Positions 51,930 to 61,326 of a DNA stretch of 64,000 bases are shown one piece after another. The notes beneath the pieces are model-generated. The model worked only from the letters and a program-made list of their open reading frames with translations. It had not been told where the DNA came from and did not search any database. This stretch comes from Acinetobacter sp. UBA3106. GTDB taxonomy: Bacteria > Pseudomonadota > Gammaproteobacteria > Pseudomonadales > Moraxellaceae. Where the stretch lies: contig DFAM01000010.1 of NCBI GenBank assembly GCA_002365595.1, forward strand, positions 128,895-192,894, written 5' to 3'. Numbering within the stretch: position 1 is the first letter of the stretch; each line of letters begins with the position of its first letter. A program made the position numbers and the translations under genes.

Positions 51930-52466
51930 ATGGCAGCTAACGGATTTATCGAATTACTTCGGATTGCTAAACGTGGTAACAAAAACTACGTTTCAACTGA
52001 AAATGAAGTAAACCGATGGTCAGGCATTGCTTTTGAGATGATGGGGCAATATTTTGTTGCCCCTTTGGGTGAAGTATCTGAAGTGATATATCCCCCAAAA
52101 TATACGCCGGTTCCAAATACCCAGCCATGGGTAGTGGGATTGGCTAATATTCGGGGACGCTTACTTTCAGTCGCTGATTTGGCGCATTATATTTCGGGGC
52201 ATCGAAGTCAGTTTTCACCGACTCAAAAAGTATTGTGTATTAGTCACAATGACCATTATGTCGGTTTGGTGGTAGATCAGGTTTTGGGGATCCAACACTT
52301 TAACAAGAAAAGTTTCTTTTCTAAACACGGCGAATTAGACAGCAATTTACAAGAATATTGTCAGGGATATTTTTATCAACATAATCAACACTGGCATGTT
52401 TTCTTATTTAGTCGTTTATTGCAAAACCCAAAATACATGAATGCCTCTATAAAATTTATAAATTAA
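51930..52466 (+). CDS. pilI: CheW-like coupling protein PilI
   Basis: The 178-residue CheW-domain protein should couple the receptor PilJ to the kinase ChpA at the cell pole. Conserved parts include the segment FEMMGQYFVAPLGEVSEVIYPP (about residues 33-54), GLANIRGRLLSVADLAHYI (about 73-91) and VGLVVDQVLGI (about 111-121). It starts five bases after the pilH stop with AGGA in front. About 30 residues precede the CheW fold. Confidence 0.92.
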   Translation: MAANGFIELLRIAKRGNKNYVSTENEVNRWSGIAFEMMGQYFVAPLGEVSEVIYPPKYTPVPNTQPWVVGLANIRGRLLSVADLAHYISGHRSQFSPTQKVLCISHNDHYVGLVVDQVLGIQHFNKKSFFSKHGELDSNLQEYCQGYFYQHNQHWHVFLFSRLLQNPKYMNASIKFIN

Positions 52467-52511
52467 TAGTCGCAAGCTAAAGAATGATAGCGCAACTCGG
52501 GGAGAAGCTGG

Positions 52512-54584
52512 ATGGGCTTTAAACTTAAAAAGAAGAATACAAGTGAAAGTACCGGCCGTAAGGGCGGGAATGCTTTATTAGCAAAGATTCAATCACAGAC
52601 AGAGCAATTATCACGTGTATTTGGTGACAGTGAAAAGTCCAAACCATTAATTTTGGGCGCAGCATTCTGTCTGACCGTAGCACTATTCCTGTTGTTGTAC
52701 CTATTCTATAGTGTGCCGCGTAACAACGAATTGACACGTAGTGTGGGTGATTTGCGTCTATTATCACAAACCATTTCACGTCAGGCCACTGATGCAACAG
52801 CCTCAGGAACCAAAGAGTCAATTGATAAACTTTTGCAATCACAAAAAGAATTTGCTGAAAACCTGGAAACGGTAAACGATATTCATCCACGTACAGATGC
52901 ACTGGTTGAAGTGGAAAAGCAGTGGAAAACGGTATCAGAAGGGATTGATTTAATTTCTTCTCAACAACAAATGATTAACAAGCTTTACGATACCAACATT
53001 GCAATCGGCGAATCGATTCCCGGAATTCAGGCAGAATACAACCTGATGGTTGACCAAATGGCACGTCAAAATGTGCCGAGTAACCAGGTCGTTATTGCAA
53101 AAAACCAGGTATTCATTGCAGAACGTATCTTACGTTCAATTAGTTCGGTACTTACGGGTAGCGATAACTCGCGTGAATCTGCGGATGACTTCAGTGCCGA
53201 TACTGAAACCTTTGGTTCTTATCTCAATGCACAGCTCAATGGTAGTGCAGAACTGGGTGTGGAACGTATTAGTGATCCAGCATTACGTGAATCACTGGAA
53301 GGGATTAAAAGCGAATACGATGATGTATTGAAATCTGCTTCTGCAACGATTCTTAAAAACTCGGCTCAGATTGTAAAAGTCCGTCAAGCTTCTGCTTCAA
53401 TTTTTGCCCAGTCAGATGAGCTGTTAGAAAGCCTGAATAAGTTATCAGGTGGTTCAAGCTTAGCTATTGCACTTCCTGCATTGCTTTTAATTCTGTGTCT
53501 GGTTGGTTTCTTGTTTACGGTATTTAAATTACTTGCTTTACGTGGCCAGTCAGATAAACAGCGTGTGGCAAGCTTGCAAGAAGAATATGACCGTAACCAA
53601 AACGCGATTTTACGTTTACTGGATGAAATTGCCGACTTGGCAGATGGTGACTTGCGTTCATACGCAACAGTATCTGAAGACTTTACCGGTGCCATTGCCG
53701 ACTCGATTAACTTTGCGATTGACCAGTTACGTGACTTGGTATCGCGTATTACTGAAACTTCACAAGAAGTTGCGCAATATACCGCGAACACGCAGGGCAT
53801 TACCAACCAGCTGGCTGAAGCATCAGAACACCAAGCGCAAGAAATTGCCGGTGCATCTGCCGCGATTAATGAAATGGCAATGTCTATTGACCAGGTATCT
53901 TCAAATGCCGAAGAGTCAGCGGTGGTTGCGGAACGTTCGGTACAAATCGCTGCCAATGGTGCAGACGTTGTAAACCGTTCTATTGAAGGTATGGATACCA
54001 TTCGTGAGCAGATTCAGGAAACCTCTAAACGTATTAAACGTCTGGGTGAATCTTCTCAGGAAATTGGTAACATCGTTGCCTTGATTAACGATATTGCCGA
54101 CCAAACCAACATCCTGGCATTAAACGCTGCAATTCAGGCATCGATGGCAGGTGAAGCAGGTCGTGGTTTCGCCGTGGTAGCCGATGAAGTACAGCGTCTT
54201 GCGGAACGTTCAGCATCTGCAACCAAACAGATTGAAGGCTTGGTAAAAACCATTCAAACGGATACCAATGAAGCGGTTATTTCGATGGAACAAACCACTT
54301 CGGAAGTTGTACGCGGTGCGAACTTGTCTAAAGATGCCGGTGTGGCACTGGATGAAATTCAAAGTGTATCCAGCAACCTGGCGAAATTGATTGCAAACAT
54401 TTCTGATGCTGCAAAACTTCAGTCAGCTTCTGCAGGTCATATTGCAACCACGATGAATGTTGTACAGGAAATTACCTCTCAAACCACAACTGCAACATTC
54501 GATACAGCACGTTCAGTATCTGAATTGGCAAATATGGCCGAATCGTTACGTGAGTCTGTAACTGACTTTAAATTACCGGACTAA
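52512..54584 (+). CDS. pilJ: Type IV pilus methyl-accepting chemoreceptor PilJ
   Basis: The 690-residue receptor has a first membrane segment (about 46-68), a periplasmic helical domain (about 70-315), a second membrane segment (about 316-342), a HAMP-like linker and a cytoplasmic signalling domain whose tip reads IADQTNILALNAAIQASMAGEAGRGFAVVADEVQRLAERSA (about 528-568). It senses pilus or surface signals and controls ChpA. GGGGAGAAG precedes the ATG. No cognate methyltransferase (PilK) or methylesterase (ChpB) gene is found in the cluster. Confidence 0.93.
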   Translation: MGFKLKKKNTSESTGRKGGNALLAKIQSQTEQLSRVFGDSEKSKPLILGAAFCLTVALFLLLYLFYSVPRNNELTRSVGDLRLLSQTISRQATDATASGTKESIDKLLQSQKEFAENLETVNDIHPRTDALVEVEKQWKTVSEGIDLISSQQQMINKLYDTNIAIGESIPGIQAEYNLMVDQMARQNVPSNQVVIAKNQVFIAERILRSISSVLTGSDNSRESADDFSADTETFGSYLNAQLNGSAELGVERISDPALRESLEGIKSEYDDVLKSASATILKNSAQIVKVRQASASIFAQSDELLESLNKLSGGSSLAIALPALLLILCLVGFLFTVFKLLALRGQSDKQRVASLQEEYDRNQNAILRLLDEIADLADGDLRSYATVSEDFTGAIADSINFAIDQLRDLVSRITETSQEVAQYTANTQGITNQLAEASEHQAQEIAGASAAINEMAMSIDQVSSNAEESAVVAERSVQIAANGADVVNRSIEGMDTIREQIQETSKRIKRLGESSQEIGNIVALINDIADQTNILALNAAIQASMAGEAGRGFAVVADEVQRLAERSASATKQIEGLVKTIQTDTNEAVISMEQTTSEVVRGANLSKDAGVALDEIQSVSSNLAKLIANISDAAKLQSASAGHIATTMNVVQEITSQTTTATFDTARSVSELANMAESLRESVTDFKLPD

Positions 54585-54606
54585 GGTAATACGCAAGCTT
54601 TGGGGT

Positions 54607-54636
54607 GATATGCCTTACTTTAGGGTAGGGCATATC
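54607..54636 (+). other. Hairpin between pilJ and chpA
   Basis: GATATGCCTTAC (54607-54618) pairs with GTAGGGCATATC (54625-54636), 12 pairs with one G-U and a 6-base loop. No U-tract follows, so it is not a standard terminator. It lies in the 173-base gap before chpA and may be an attenuator, an RNA-processing site or part of a chpA leader. Confidence 0.55.
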
Positions 54637-54757
54637 AATAAATCACAGATAAAGCATCGGCAAGATGAACTTAACCTCAAAGTTAGGTCTCGCGTGATAG
54701 TGACAATTAAGTTTGAGCACCCTTCTTGGTGGCAGATAAACGTAAGAAGCCTAAGCT

Positions 54758-57700
54758 ATGAAAGAAATATTAAAAAATTTAGTTGAAACAACTACGCTTC
54801 CTGAAGATAGTTATCTTGATCAAGATGCAGAAATTCTAGAAATTTTTGTTGAAGAAATAGAAGAAATCTTTGTTGAATTAAGTACTTTATTTACAACTTG
54901 GTTTGAAAATCCCAATGACCAAGCAATCTTGACTACGATTCGCCGTCATTTCCATACCCTTAAAGGTTCTGGACGCATGGTGGGGGCAAAATCCGCAGGT
55001 GAATTGGCCTGGGCGGTTGAAGATACTTTAAATCGCGTGATTTCCGGTACAGTGGTTTTGGACAGCACAGTTCAACGCTTTGCCCAGACTGTCTATAATA
55101 TTTATCAATATAAGTTATACCCAATTTTTAAAACTGTTCAAAATACCGATATCGACTTAAGACCTTTAGTACTATTAGGGCAGCAAATACAGCAGCAAGT
55201 CAGTTTAGAACCTGCATTAGAAGAACTGCTTGAGCTGTCTCGCACTCTGACAAGTGTAGATTGTGTTACCGGTTTAGAATTACAAGATCAAGAAGTGAGT
55301 GAAGCAGAAGCTGAAACAGCACTCGAAACAACGGCTACAGAAGAGCCAGTTGCAGTAGACCACAATAATGATATTGAAGAAACGGTTGCGATCTTTATTG
55401 AAGAAGCGGAAGAACATCTGCTTACGATTGATCAGTTCCTGCAAAACGAGCAGGAGCAACATCAGGATTATAATTGCCTGATTCGTGCCTTGCATACCTT
55501 GCGCGGCAGCTCATCTATGGCACAAATTGAGCAAATTTTTGTCGCCAGTACCCATGTTGAAAACTTATTTAAAACCCTATTACAAGAAGAAATTGTTTCA
55601 ACATCGAGCCAGACGGCCTTGCTGGTTCAATATGCTGAATTTGTCCGTGATTATTTACATACATTAAGACAAGGTCAAACCCAAAAACTTGATGCAATTT
55701 ATGCAACTTTTAGCACGGCATGGGACAATTATGGATTTAATTCGGCAGAAGTAAACCAGGATGTAAACCCACAAGGTTTAGTATCCAAGCTGATCGAATT
55801 AAATATTGATTTGTTATTGGATGCAGAATTCGAATTTGAAAAACGTGCCAAAGTTGAATATCCGGAATATATTCAGGCCTTAAGCCAGCAGGCACAGCAA
55901 TTATTGGATCATACCGATAATCGCGCTGCAATTGGTATTCATCAGTTTACCAATGAATTGAAGTCGAGTTATGAAGCACTGGTACTCAAACCGGAATTGC
56001 TGAATATTGATTATGCCTATGAATTATTCGGGCAAGCGCATCAGGAATTCATTCATCTGTTTGATACCTTGGCGGCCGGTCAGCGCGTGATTTTAACCGA
56101 AGACATTCACAAAATATTGAATGATCTTAGCGCCTTTGTTCAGCAAGATCTTGAACAGTTCGAAGCAGAAGAGCCGAGTGTGGCAATTCCAGCTGAAACC
56201 TCAGCTGCTGGTTCAGGTACTGTTGATCTGGCGCAGATTTCACAAAAAATTCGTGCAGATCGTGCACAAATGCATGCTGCTGATGCCAATCGTGATTTTG
56301 ATGAAGATTTGCTGGGTATCTTCCTGGAAGAAGCCGATGAATTGTTAGGCGGGATTGATCAGGACTTGAACACCTGGTCGAAAGATCCATCCAATACTGC
56401 AGCACTGAATAATTTAATGCGTTATTTGCATACCCTAAAAGGGGGTGCGAATATGATTCAGGCGACGCATATTGGCTTGATTTCGCATGAATTAGAAAGC
56501 ATCTATGAGCGCGTGATCCGTCAGCAGATTGAGGTCAATCCGCAGCTCATCAGCATTATCCGTTTAGTACAAGATGACGTATCCGATCGTATTCAGGTTA
56601 TCCGTGATGATCAGATTGATTATTCCGGCGCTGAATCGATTGAAATTTTGCGTAATATTCAGACCATCGCTCAAGGCAATGTTGCTGTAAGTGCTACGGT
56701 TGTAGAAGCAGAAGCAGAACCTGAAGTTGAAACTGAAATTGAACAAGTTGAAACTGAAATTGCAGTTGAAACCGAAGCTGAAGCTAAAACAGTTGCAGAT
56801 GAATCAGTAGAGCCTGTTGTAATTTATGAAGAAGTTGAAACAGAGGCTGGAGTTGCCTTGGCAAGTCCAGTTGATGTTGAAGATCCGGACGATAGTATCC
56901 GTTCAATTGCAGAAGAAACATTCCTGGAAGAAGCAGAAGAGATTCTGGAGTCTACAGATGTTTGGTTGAAGCAATGGTTTGACCAGCGTAGCGATCGTAG
57001 CTTGCTGCTTCAATTACAACGTGCAGCCCACAGTTTGAAAGGTGGTGCGCGCATGATTGAAAATGAGCCAGTAGCGGCGATTGCCTACCAGTTGGAAACC
57101 ACATTTGAACGCTTTGCGGTGCATCAGTTTAATTCGAATGTTTATGACCTTTTATTGCAAACCACGTTTGCATGGTTAAAACAGGCAATCTTCGAACATG
57201 ATTTCAGTAATTACGATAGTGTTAAATTAAGTCTGGAGTCGATTGAATTTGTTGATGTAACTGTTCAATTGCCAAGTCGCGTCAACAAGACCGATACGCT
57301 TATTACCGCTAAAGCTTTTGAATTTGTTCAAGGTGATGGTGCTGAGCCGCCTTCAATGATGGGTGAGTGGGATACAAGTGCTCAACAGGACAATAGCAAT
57401 GAAATGATCCGTATTTCTGCCGATCTGGTGGAAAAAATGATCGACTTGTCTGGTGAAAATTCGATTAACCGGTCTCGTATTGAAATGGACTTGGGGCAGT
57501 TTGGTAATACCCTGAACGAGATGGAACTAGCGATCAAGCGTTTGGCGGATCAGTTGCGTCGAATGGAAGGTGAGCTCGAGTCACAGATTATTGCAAAACA
57601 TGGTGATAGCTCACGTTATGCCGATTTTGACCCACTGGAGATGGACCAATATTCATCCTTGAACCAGTTGTCAAAATCACTCGCGGAATCTGCATCCGAC

Positions 57701-59227
57701 TTGGTCGACTTTAAAACCACCTTGGCTGAAAAGATTCGTGATACGGAAGGTTTGTTGCTACAACAATCACGTATTCAAGCCGAGATTCAGGAAAGCTTGA
57801 TGCGTACCCGTCTGGTACCATTTGACCGTTTATTGCCACGTTTACAACGGATTGTGCGTCAAACTTCTTCGACTTTGAACCGTCCGGCAGAGTTAGTGGT
57901 TCAAAACACTGAAGGCGAATTAGACCGTAACATTCTTGAGCGTTTGGTCACTCCATTCGAGCACATGCTACGTAATGCGATCGATCATGGTCTGGAAGAC
58001 ACTCCGGTAAGACATGAACTACAGAAGCCTGAAGTCGGGCAAATTGTCCTTAATATTAGCCGTCAAGGTACAGATGTACTGGTATCGTTCAGTGATGATG
58101 GTAAAGGGATTGATGAAACCAGAATTAAAGAAAAAGCGCTCAGCTTAGGTTTAATTAAAGATGATCAACCTATTGATAAACAGGAAATCCTGCAATTTAT
58201 TTTCCATCCTGGATTTAGTACCGCCAAAGAAGTGACCCAGATTTCTGGACGCGGTGTAGGTCTGGATGTGGTGCAAAGCGAAATTAAGGCCCTCGGTGGC
58301 CATATTTCCATCGAGTCTGAATTGGGTAAAGGTACGACCTTTACCATTCGCGTACCGACGACTGTAGCGGTGAGCGATGCCTTGATGGTGAAATCAGGTG
58401 ATCAGCAGTTTGCGATTTCACTGGCACAAATTGACCGTATTGTACGAATTGCCCCATCAGCGCTAGAACAGTATTTCAACAGTAAAGATGACTTCTTTAA
58501 AATTGATAACACCAGTTATAAACTGCGTTATTTATCTGAATTCGTTTCCAATCAGCCTTTACCACGCTTAAGTAATGTTGCGCATTCTTTACCTGTGCTG
58601 TTAATTAAGGGAAATAATGGGCAAACCATTGCATTACTTGTCGATCAGCTGATTGGTTCGCGTGCACAAATTGTGGTGAAACCGATTGGCCAGCAGTTCT
58701 CAAGTGTTGGTGTAATTGCCGGAGCAACCATTTTAGGTGATGGTCAAGTCTGCCTGATTTTGGATGGTCAGAATATTGCCCGACAAATTCAGAGCAGCCA
58801 ACGTCTTAAACATGTGTCTGATCAACGTGAGCATTCTCGTTACAGCAATGCACGCCGCCTGATTATGATTGTGGATGACTCGGTGACTGTACGTAAGGTG
58901 ACCTCACGTTTACTTGAGCGTCAAGGCTTTGATGTGGTGACAGCCAAAGATGGTATTGACGCGATGGAGCAGCTGGAAAATGTCAAACCAGATTTGATGT
59001 TGCTGGATATTGAAATGCCTCGAATGGACGGTTTTGAAGTCACGAATCTGGTTCGTCACCATGAAGTGCATCAAAACCTGCCTATTATTATGATTACGTC
59101 AAGAACAGGCGAGAAGCACCGTGAACGTGCATTCAGCCTTGGCGTAACCCACTATATGGGTAAACCGTTCCAGGAAGCCGAATTGCTGGAAAATGTGGAA
59201 AGTTTGTTAGAAACCAGTCAGGGGTAA
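54758..59227 (+). CDS. chpA: Chemosensory histidine kinase / response regulator ChpA
   Basis: The 1489-residue hybrid kinase controls pilus dynamics. Four Hpt domains show the phospho-acceptor His in FHTLKGSG (His66), LHTLRGSS (His246), LHTLKGGA (His558) and AHSLKGGA (His758). An acidic linker (about 650-710) rich in Glu/Val/Ala separates the third and fourth. Then follow the dimerisation helices, the HATPase with MLRNAIDHGLED and SGRGVGLDVVQSEI (about 1070-1210), a CheW domain (about 1210-1340) and a C-terminal receiver with Asp1417 (LLDIEMP). The Pseudomonas homologue is far longer with more phosphotransfer domains, so this is a reduced form. Confidence 0.95.
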   Translation: MKEILKNLVETTTLPEDSYLDQDAEILEIFVEEIEEIFVELSTLFTTWFENPNDQAILTTIRRHFHTLKGSGRMVGAKSAGELAWAVEDTLNRVISGTVVLDSTVQRFAQTVYNIYQYKLYPIFKTVQNTDIDLRPLVLLGQQIQQQVSLEPALEELLELSRTLTSVDCVTGLELQDQEVSEAEAETALETTATEEPVAVDHNNDIEETVAIFIEEAEEHLLTIDQFLQNEQEQHQDYNCLIRALHTLRGSSSMAQIEQIFVASTHVENLFKTLLQEEIVSTSSQTALLVQYAEFVRDYLHTLRQGQTQKLDAIYATFSTAWDNYGFNSAEVNQDVNPQGLVSKLIELNIDLLLDAEFEFEKRAKVEYPEYIQALSQQAQQLLDHTDNRAAIGIHQFTNELKSSYEALVLKPELLNIDYAYELFGQAHQEFIHLFDTLAAGQRVILTEDIHKILNDLSAFVQQDLEQFEAEEPSVAIPAETSAAGSGTVDLAQISQKIRADRAQMHAADANRDFDEDLLGIFLEEADELLGGIDQDLNTWSKDPSNTAALNNLMRYLHTLKGGANMIQATHIGLISHELESIYERVIRQQIEVNPQLISIIRLVQDDVSDRIQVIRDDQIDYSGAESIEILRNIQTIAQGNVAVSATVVEAEAEPEVETEIEQVETEIAVETEAEAKTVADESVEPVVIYEEVETEAGVALASPVDVEDPDDSIRSIAEETFLEEAEEILESTDVWLKQWFDQRSDRSLLLQLQRAAHSLKGGARMIENEPVAAIAYQLETTFERFAVHQFNSNVYDLLLQTTFAWLKQAIFEHDFSNYDSVKLSLESIEFVDVTVQLPSRVNKTDTLITAKAFEFVQGDGAEPPSMMGEWDTSAQQDNSNEMIRISADLVEKMIDLSGENSINRSRIEMDLGQFGNTLNEMELAIKRLADQLRRMEGELESQIIAKHGDSSRYADFDPLEMDQYSSLNQLSKSLAESASDLVDFKTTLAEKIRDTEGLLLQQSRIQAEIQESLMRTRLVPFDRLLPRLQRIVRQTSSTLNRPAELVVQNTEGELDRNILERLVTPFEHMLRNAIDHGLEDTPVRHELQKPEVGQIVLNISRQGTDVLVSFSDDGKGIDETRIKEKALSLGLIKDDQPIDKQEILQFIFHPGFSTAKEVTQISGRGVGLDVVQSEIKALGGHISIESELGKGTTFTIRVPTTVAVSDALMVKSGDQQFAISLAQIDRIVRIAPSALEQYFNSKDDFFKIDNTSYKLRYLSEFVSNQPLPRLSNVAHSLPVLLIKGNNGQTIALLVDQLIGSRAQIVVKPIGQQFSSVGVIAGATILGDGQVCLILDGQNIARQIQSSQRLKHVSDQREHSRYSNARRLIMIVDDSVTVRKVTSRLLERQGFDVVTAKDGIDAMEQLENVKPDLMLLDIEMPRMDGFEVTNLVRHHEVHQNLPIIMITSRTGEKHRERAFSLGVTHYMGKPFQEAELLENVESLLETSQG

Positions 59228-59231
59228 TGTA

Positions 59232-59690
59232 ATGAGCCAAAATAGTGTTTCAAACTCTGCTGTTGATCGAATTTCACAACAAGAGTTACATCACCTTATT
59301 ACGGTGTCTACCGGATTTATCGATACCTATATCATTGATTGTCACGGTAAGGAAGCGATGATTCTTCCGCAAAATATTGTTTTATCGGCACTGGATAGTC
59401 CTACACAAGTGCCTTTTGTAGAATGGCATGAACTGAAATTACCGGTATATGCAGTCAATGACCCGGAGCGTAAAACCGGTGTAGCCTTGGTGATTGAAGG
59501 GGATGATGTCAGCCAGCGTTTTGCCCTGATGTGTAATGAAATGCCAAAAACGATTCGTCTGCGTATTTCTGAAGTGGTAGATGAAGAACGTACCGCAACA
59601 GACCCGGATGTATTTCAGTATGTACGTATGGGAGATCAGGTATTTAATGTGCCTAATCTGGCCCACATTCAGTCTTCTTTGGGGTTATAA
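59232..59690 (+). CDS. CheW-like protein of the pil-chp cluster (ChpC-like)
   Basis: The 152-residue product follows chpA by four bases. Its fold is a short CheW domain: STGFIDTYIIDCHGKEAMILPQNIV at the start, LPVYAVNDPERKTGVALVIEGDDV in the middle and VFNVPNLAHIQSSL at the end. In Pseudomonas the cluster ends with ChpC, a second CheW-type adaptor that may connect additional receptors; this gene occupies an equivalent position. Sequence conservation of CheW contact residues is low, so the assignment rests partly on context. Confidence 0.8.
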   Translation: MSQNSVSNSAVDRISQQELHHLITVSTGFIDTYIIDCHGKEAMILPQNIVLSALDSPTQVPFVEWHELKLPVYAVNDPERKTGVALVIEGDDVSQRFALMCNEMPKTIRLRISEVVDEERTATDPDVFQYVRMGDQVFNVPNLAHIQSSLGL

Positions 59691-59720
59691 AACCTGGCGC
59701 TTAATCCAGAAATAGACCAT

Positions 59721-59750
59721 AAAAAAAGGAACATTCATGTTCCTTTTTTT
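59721..59750. terminator. Bidirectional terminator
   Basis: AAAAAAAGGAACA (59721-59733) and TGTTCCTTTTTTT (59738-59750) form a perfect 13-bp stem with a TTCA loop. It separates the convergent pil-chp unit and dapE. Confidence 0.9.
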
Positions 59751-59776
59751 ATTGAAATTTTTTAATTTTTAAAGAT

Positions 59777-60913
59777 TTAGTTGGCAAGCAAGCCTTCTAG
59801 AATCTGTTCATAAATTTCAGCCAGTGGTTCTAAATCAGCAACATTTACATGTTCATCAATCTGATGGATGCTGGCATTTAATACCCCAAGTTCAAGCACC
59901 TGTGCGCCAGTCGGGGCAATAAAGCGACCATCAGAAGTACCACCACTGGTAGAAAGTTCAGTTTCAATACCGGTCACATTACGAATGGCATTTTTAGCCG
60001 CATTCACCAATTCACCTACCGGAGTAAGGAAAGGTAAGCCTGATAATGTCCATTCAATGTCATAGTCGACATGATGACGGTCAAGGATTTCTAAAGTACG
60101 TGCCTTTAATTGTTCAGCAGTCACTTCAGTTGAGTAACGGAAGTTAAATAAAAGGCTCATAGTGCCAGGAACAACGTTGGTTGCACCGGTACCGGCACTG
60201 ATATTTGAAATTTGGAAAGAGGTTGCCGGGAAATATTCATTACCATTATCCCAAACCGTATCGCATAGTTCAGCTAAGGCTTTAGAAGCGGTATGAATTG
60301 GATTGACAGCCAGGTGAGGATAAGCCACATGACCTTGCTTACCTTTTACAGTCAGTTTGGCATTTAATGAACCACGACGACCGTTTTTAACAATATCACC
60401 CAATCGATGGGTACTGGATGGTTCACCTACCAGGCACCAGGTCATTTTTTCATTGCGTGCTTCTAAGGCTTCAACCACTTTCACGGTACCGTTGATAGAA
60501 GGACCTTCTTCGTCAGAGGTAATCAGAAATGCAATAGAGCCTTTATGGTTAGGATGCTTTGCCACAAAACGTTCTGAAGCCACAACCATGGCTGCCAGAG
60601 CGGTTTTCATGTCGGCACTGCCACGTCCATACAGTTTGCCATCACGAATTTCTGGCACAAATGGATCTGAGTTCCACGCCTCTAGACTTCCGGTAGGTAC
60701 TACATCGGTATGGCCTGCGAAACATAGTACCGGTGCTTCGGTACCTTTGCGTGCCCATAAATTATCGACGTCTTCAAAACGCATTGGTTCAATATTGAAG
60801 CCAATTTTTTCCAAACGTTCCGCCATGATATTTTGGCAGCTATGATCGATCGGTGTTACAGAAGGCTGACGTAACAGTTGCAGGCTTAAATCAAGGGTAG
60901 CGGAAGAAGTCAT
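59777..60913 (-). CDS. dapE: Succinyl-diaminopimelate desuccinylase
   Basis: The 378-residue M20-family metalloenzyme hydrolyses N-succinyl-L,L-diaminopimelate in the lysine and peptidoglycan-precursor pathway. Metal ligands and catalytic residues are seen in CFAGHTDVVPTG (about residue 67), YGRGSADMKTALAAM (about 94-108), SDEEGPSINGT (about 133-143) and a late His in STSGGTSDGRFI...; the lid/dimerisation domain with GKQGHVAYPHLAVNPIH lies in the middle. Length is typical. A lone gene on the minus strand. Confidence 0.95.
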   Translation of the reverse strand: MTSSATLDLSLQLLRQPSVTPIDHSCQNIMAERLEKIGFNIEPMRFEDVDNLWARKGTEAPVLCFAGHTDVVPTGSLEAWNSDPFVPEIRDGKLYGRGSADMKTALAAMVVASERFVAKHPNHKGSIAFLITSDEEGPSINGTVKVVEALEARNEKMTWCLVGEPSSTHRLGDIVKNGRRGSLNAKLTVKGKQGHVAYPHLAVNPIHTASKALAELCDTVWDNGNEYFPATSFQISNISAGTGATNVVPGTMSLLFNFRYSTEVTAEQLKARTLEILDRHHVDYDIEWTLSGLPFLTPVGELVNAAKNAIRNVTGIETELSTSGGTSDGRFIAPTGAQVLELGVLNASIHQIDEHVNVADLEPLAEIYEQILEGLLAN

Positions 60914-61001
60914 GCGATTTTCATAAGTCGATAAATTTGTCAGCCCTATAATAGGCGAATATGCCCTTGATTGTGAATGATTGCCATAAAATTGGCATAA
61001 A

Positions 61002-61026
61002 AAAACCCTATCTGAGATAGGGTTTT
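61002..61026 (-). terminator. Rho-independent terminator after the entericidin-like gene
   Basis: AAAACCCTATC and GATAGGGTTTT form an 11-bp perfect stem with a 3-base loop. On the minus strand a T-run follows, so it ends the small lipoprotein gene. Confidence 0.85.
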
Positions 61027-61044
61027 GTGTACGCTAAAAACAAA

Positions 61045-61194
61045 TTAGTTTTTGCGAATTTCTTCAGAAGTTTTTTCTGCGGTATTGGTTACGGCATCTC
61101 CAGCTCTGGATACATCTTTACCCACACCTTTAAAGGTATTACAGCCAGTCAAAGCAAAAGTAACAAGAAGGGAAGCAGCAAGAATTTTTTTCAT
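61045..61194 (-). CDS. Entericidin A/B-family small lipoprotein
   Basis: The 49-residue product has a lipoprotein signal ending in FALTGC (lipidated Cys18) and a short mature tail (NTFKGVGKDVSRAGDAVTNTAEKTSEEIRKN) that matches entericidins: the GVGKD-x-x-x-AGDA core is diagnostic. In E. coli, EcnA and EcnB form an antidote/toxin pair of membrane lipoproteins; a single copy is present here and its role is uncertain. Three ATG codons stand in a row; GGAG is best spaced for the third (61194), which I use. It has its own terminator and is transcribed upstream of dapE in the same direction. Confidence 0.85.
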   Translation of the reverse strand: MKKILAASLLVTFALTGCNTFKGVGKDVSRAGDAVTNTAEKTSEEIRKN

Positions 61195-61326
61195 CATCAT
61201 CTCCAAGTGATTCATTATTTTGATGTGAATTCAGGTTAATTAATGCCCGGCGTAAAAAATATGAGTTTTTGATGGTAGAAAAGTAAGCATTTGTTATAAA
61301 AATAGACAATTCTCATAAATTTAGTT

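Noticed and set aside
61027..61239. Plus-strand open frame of 70 codons
   Set aside because: The real gene is the entericidin-like lipoprotein on the opposite strand, which has a lipobox, a ribosome site and a terminator.
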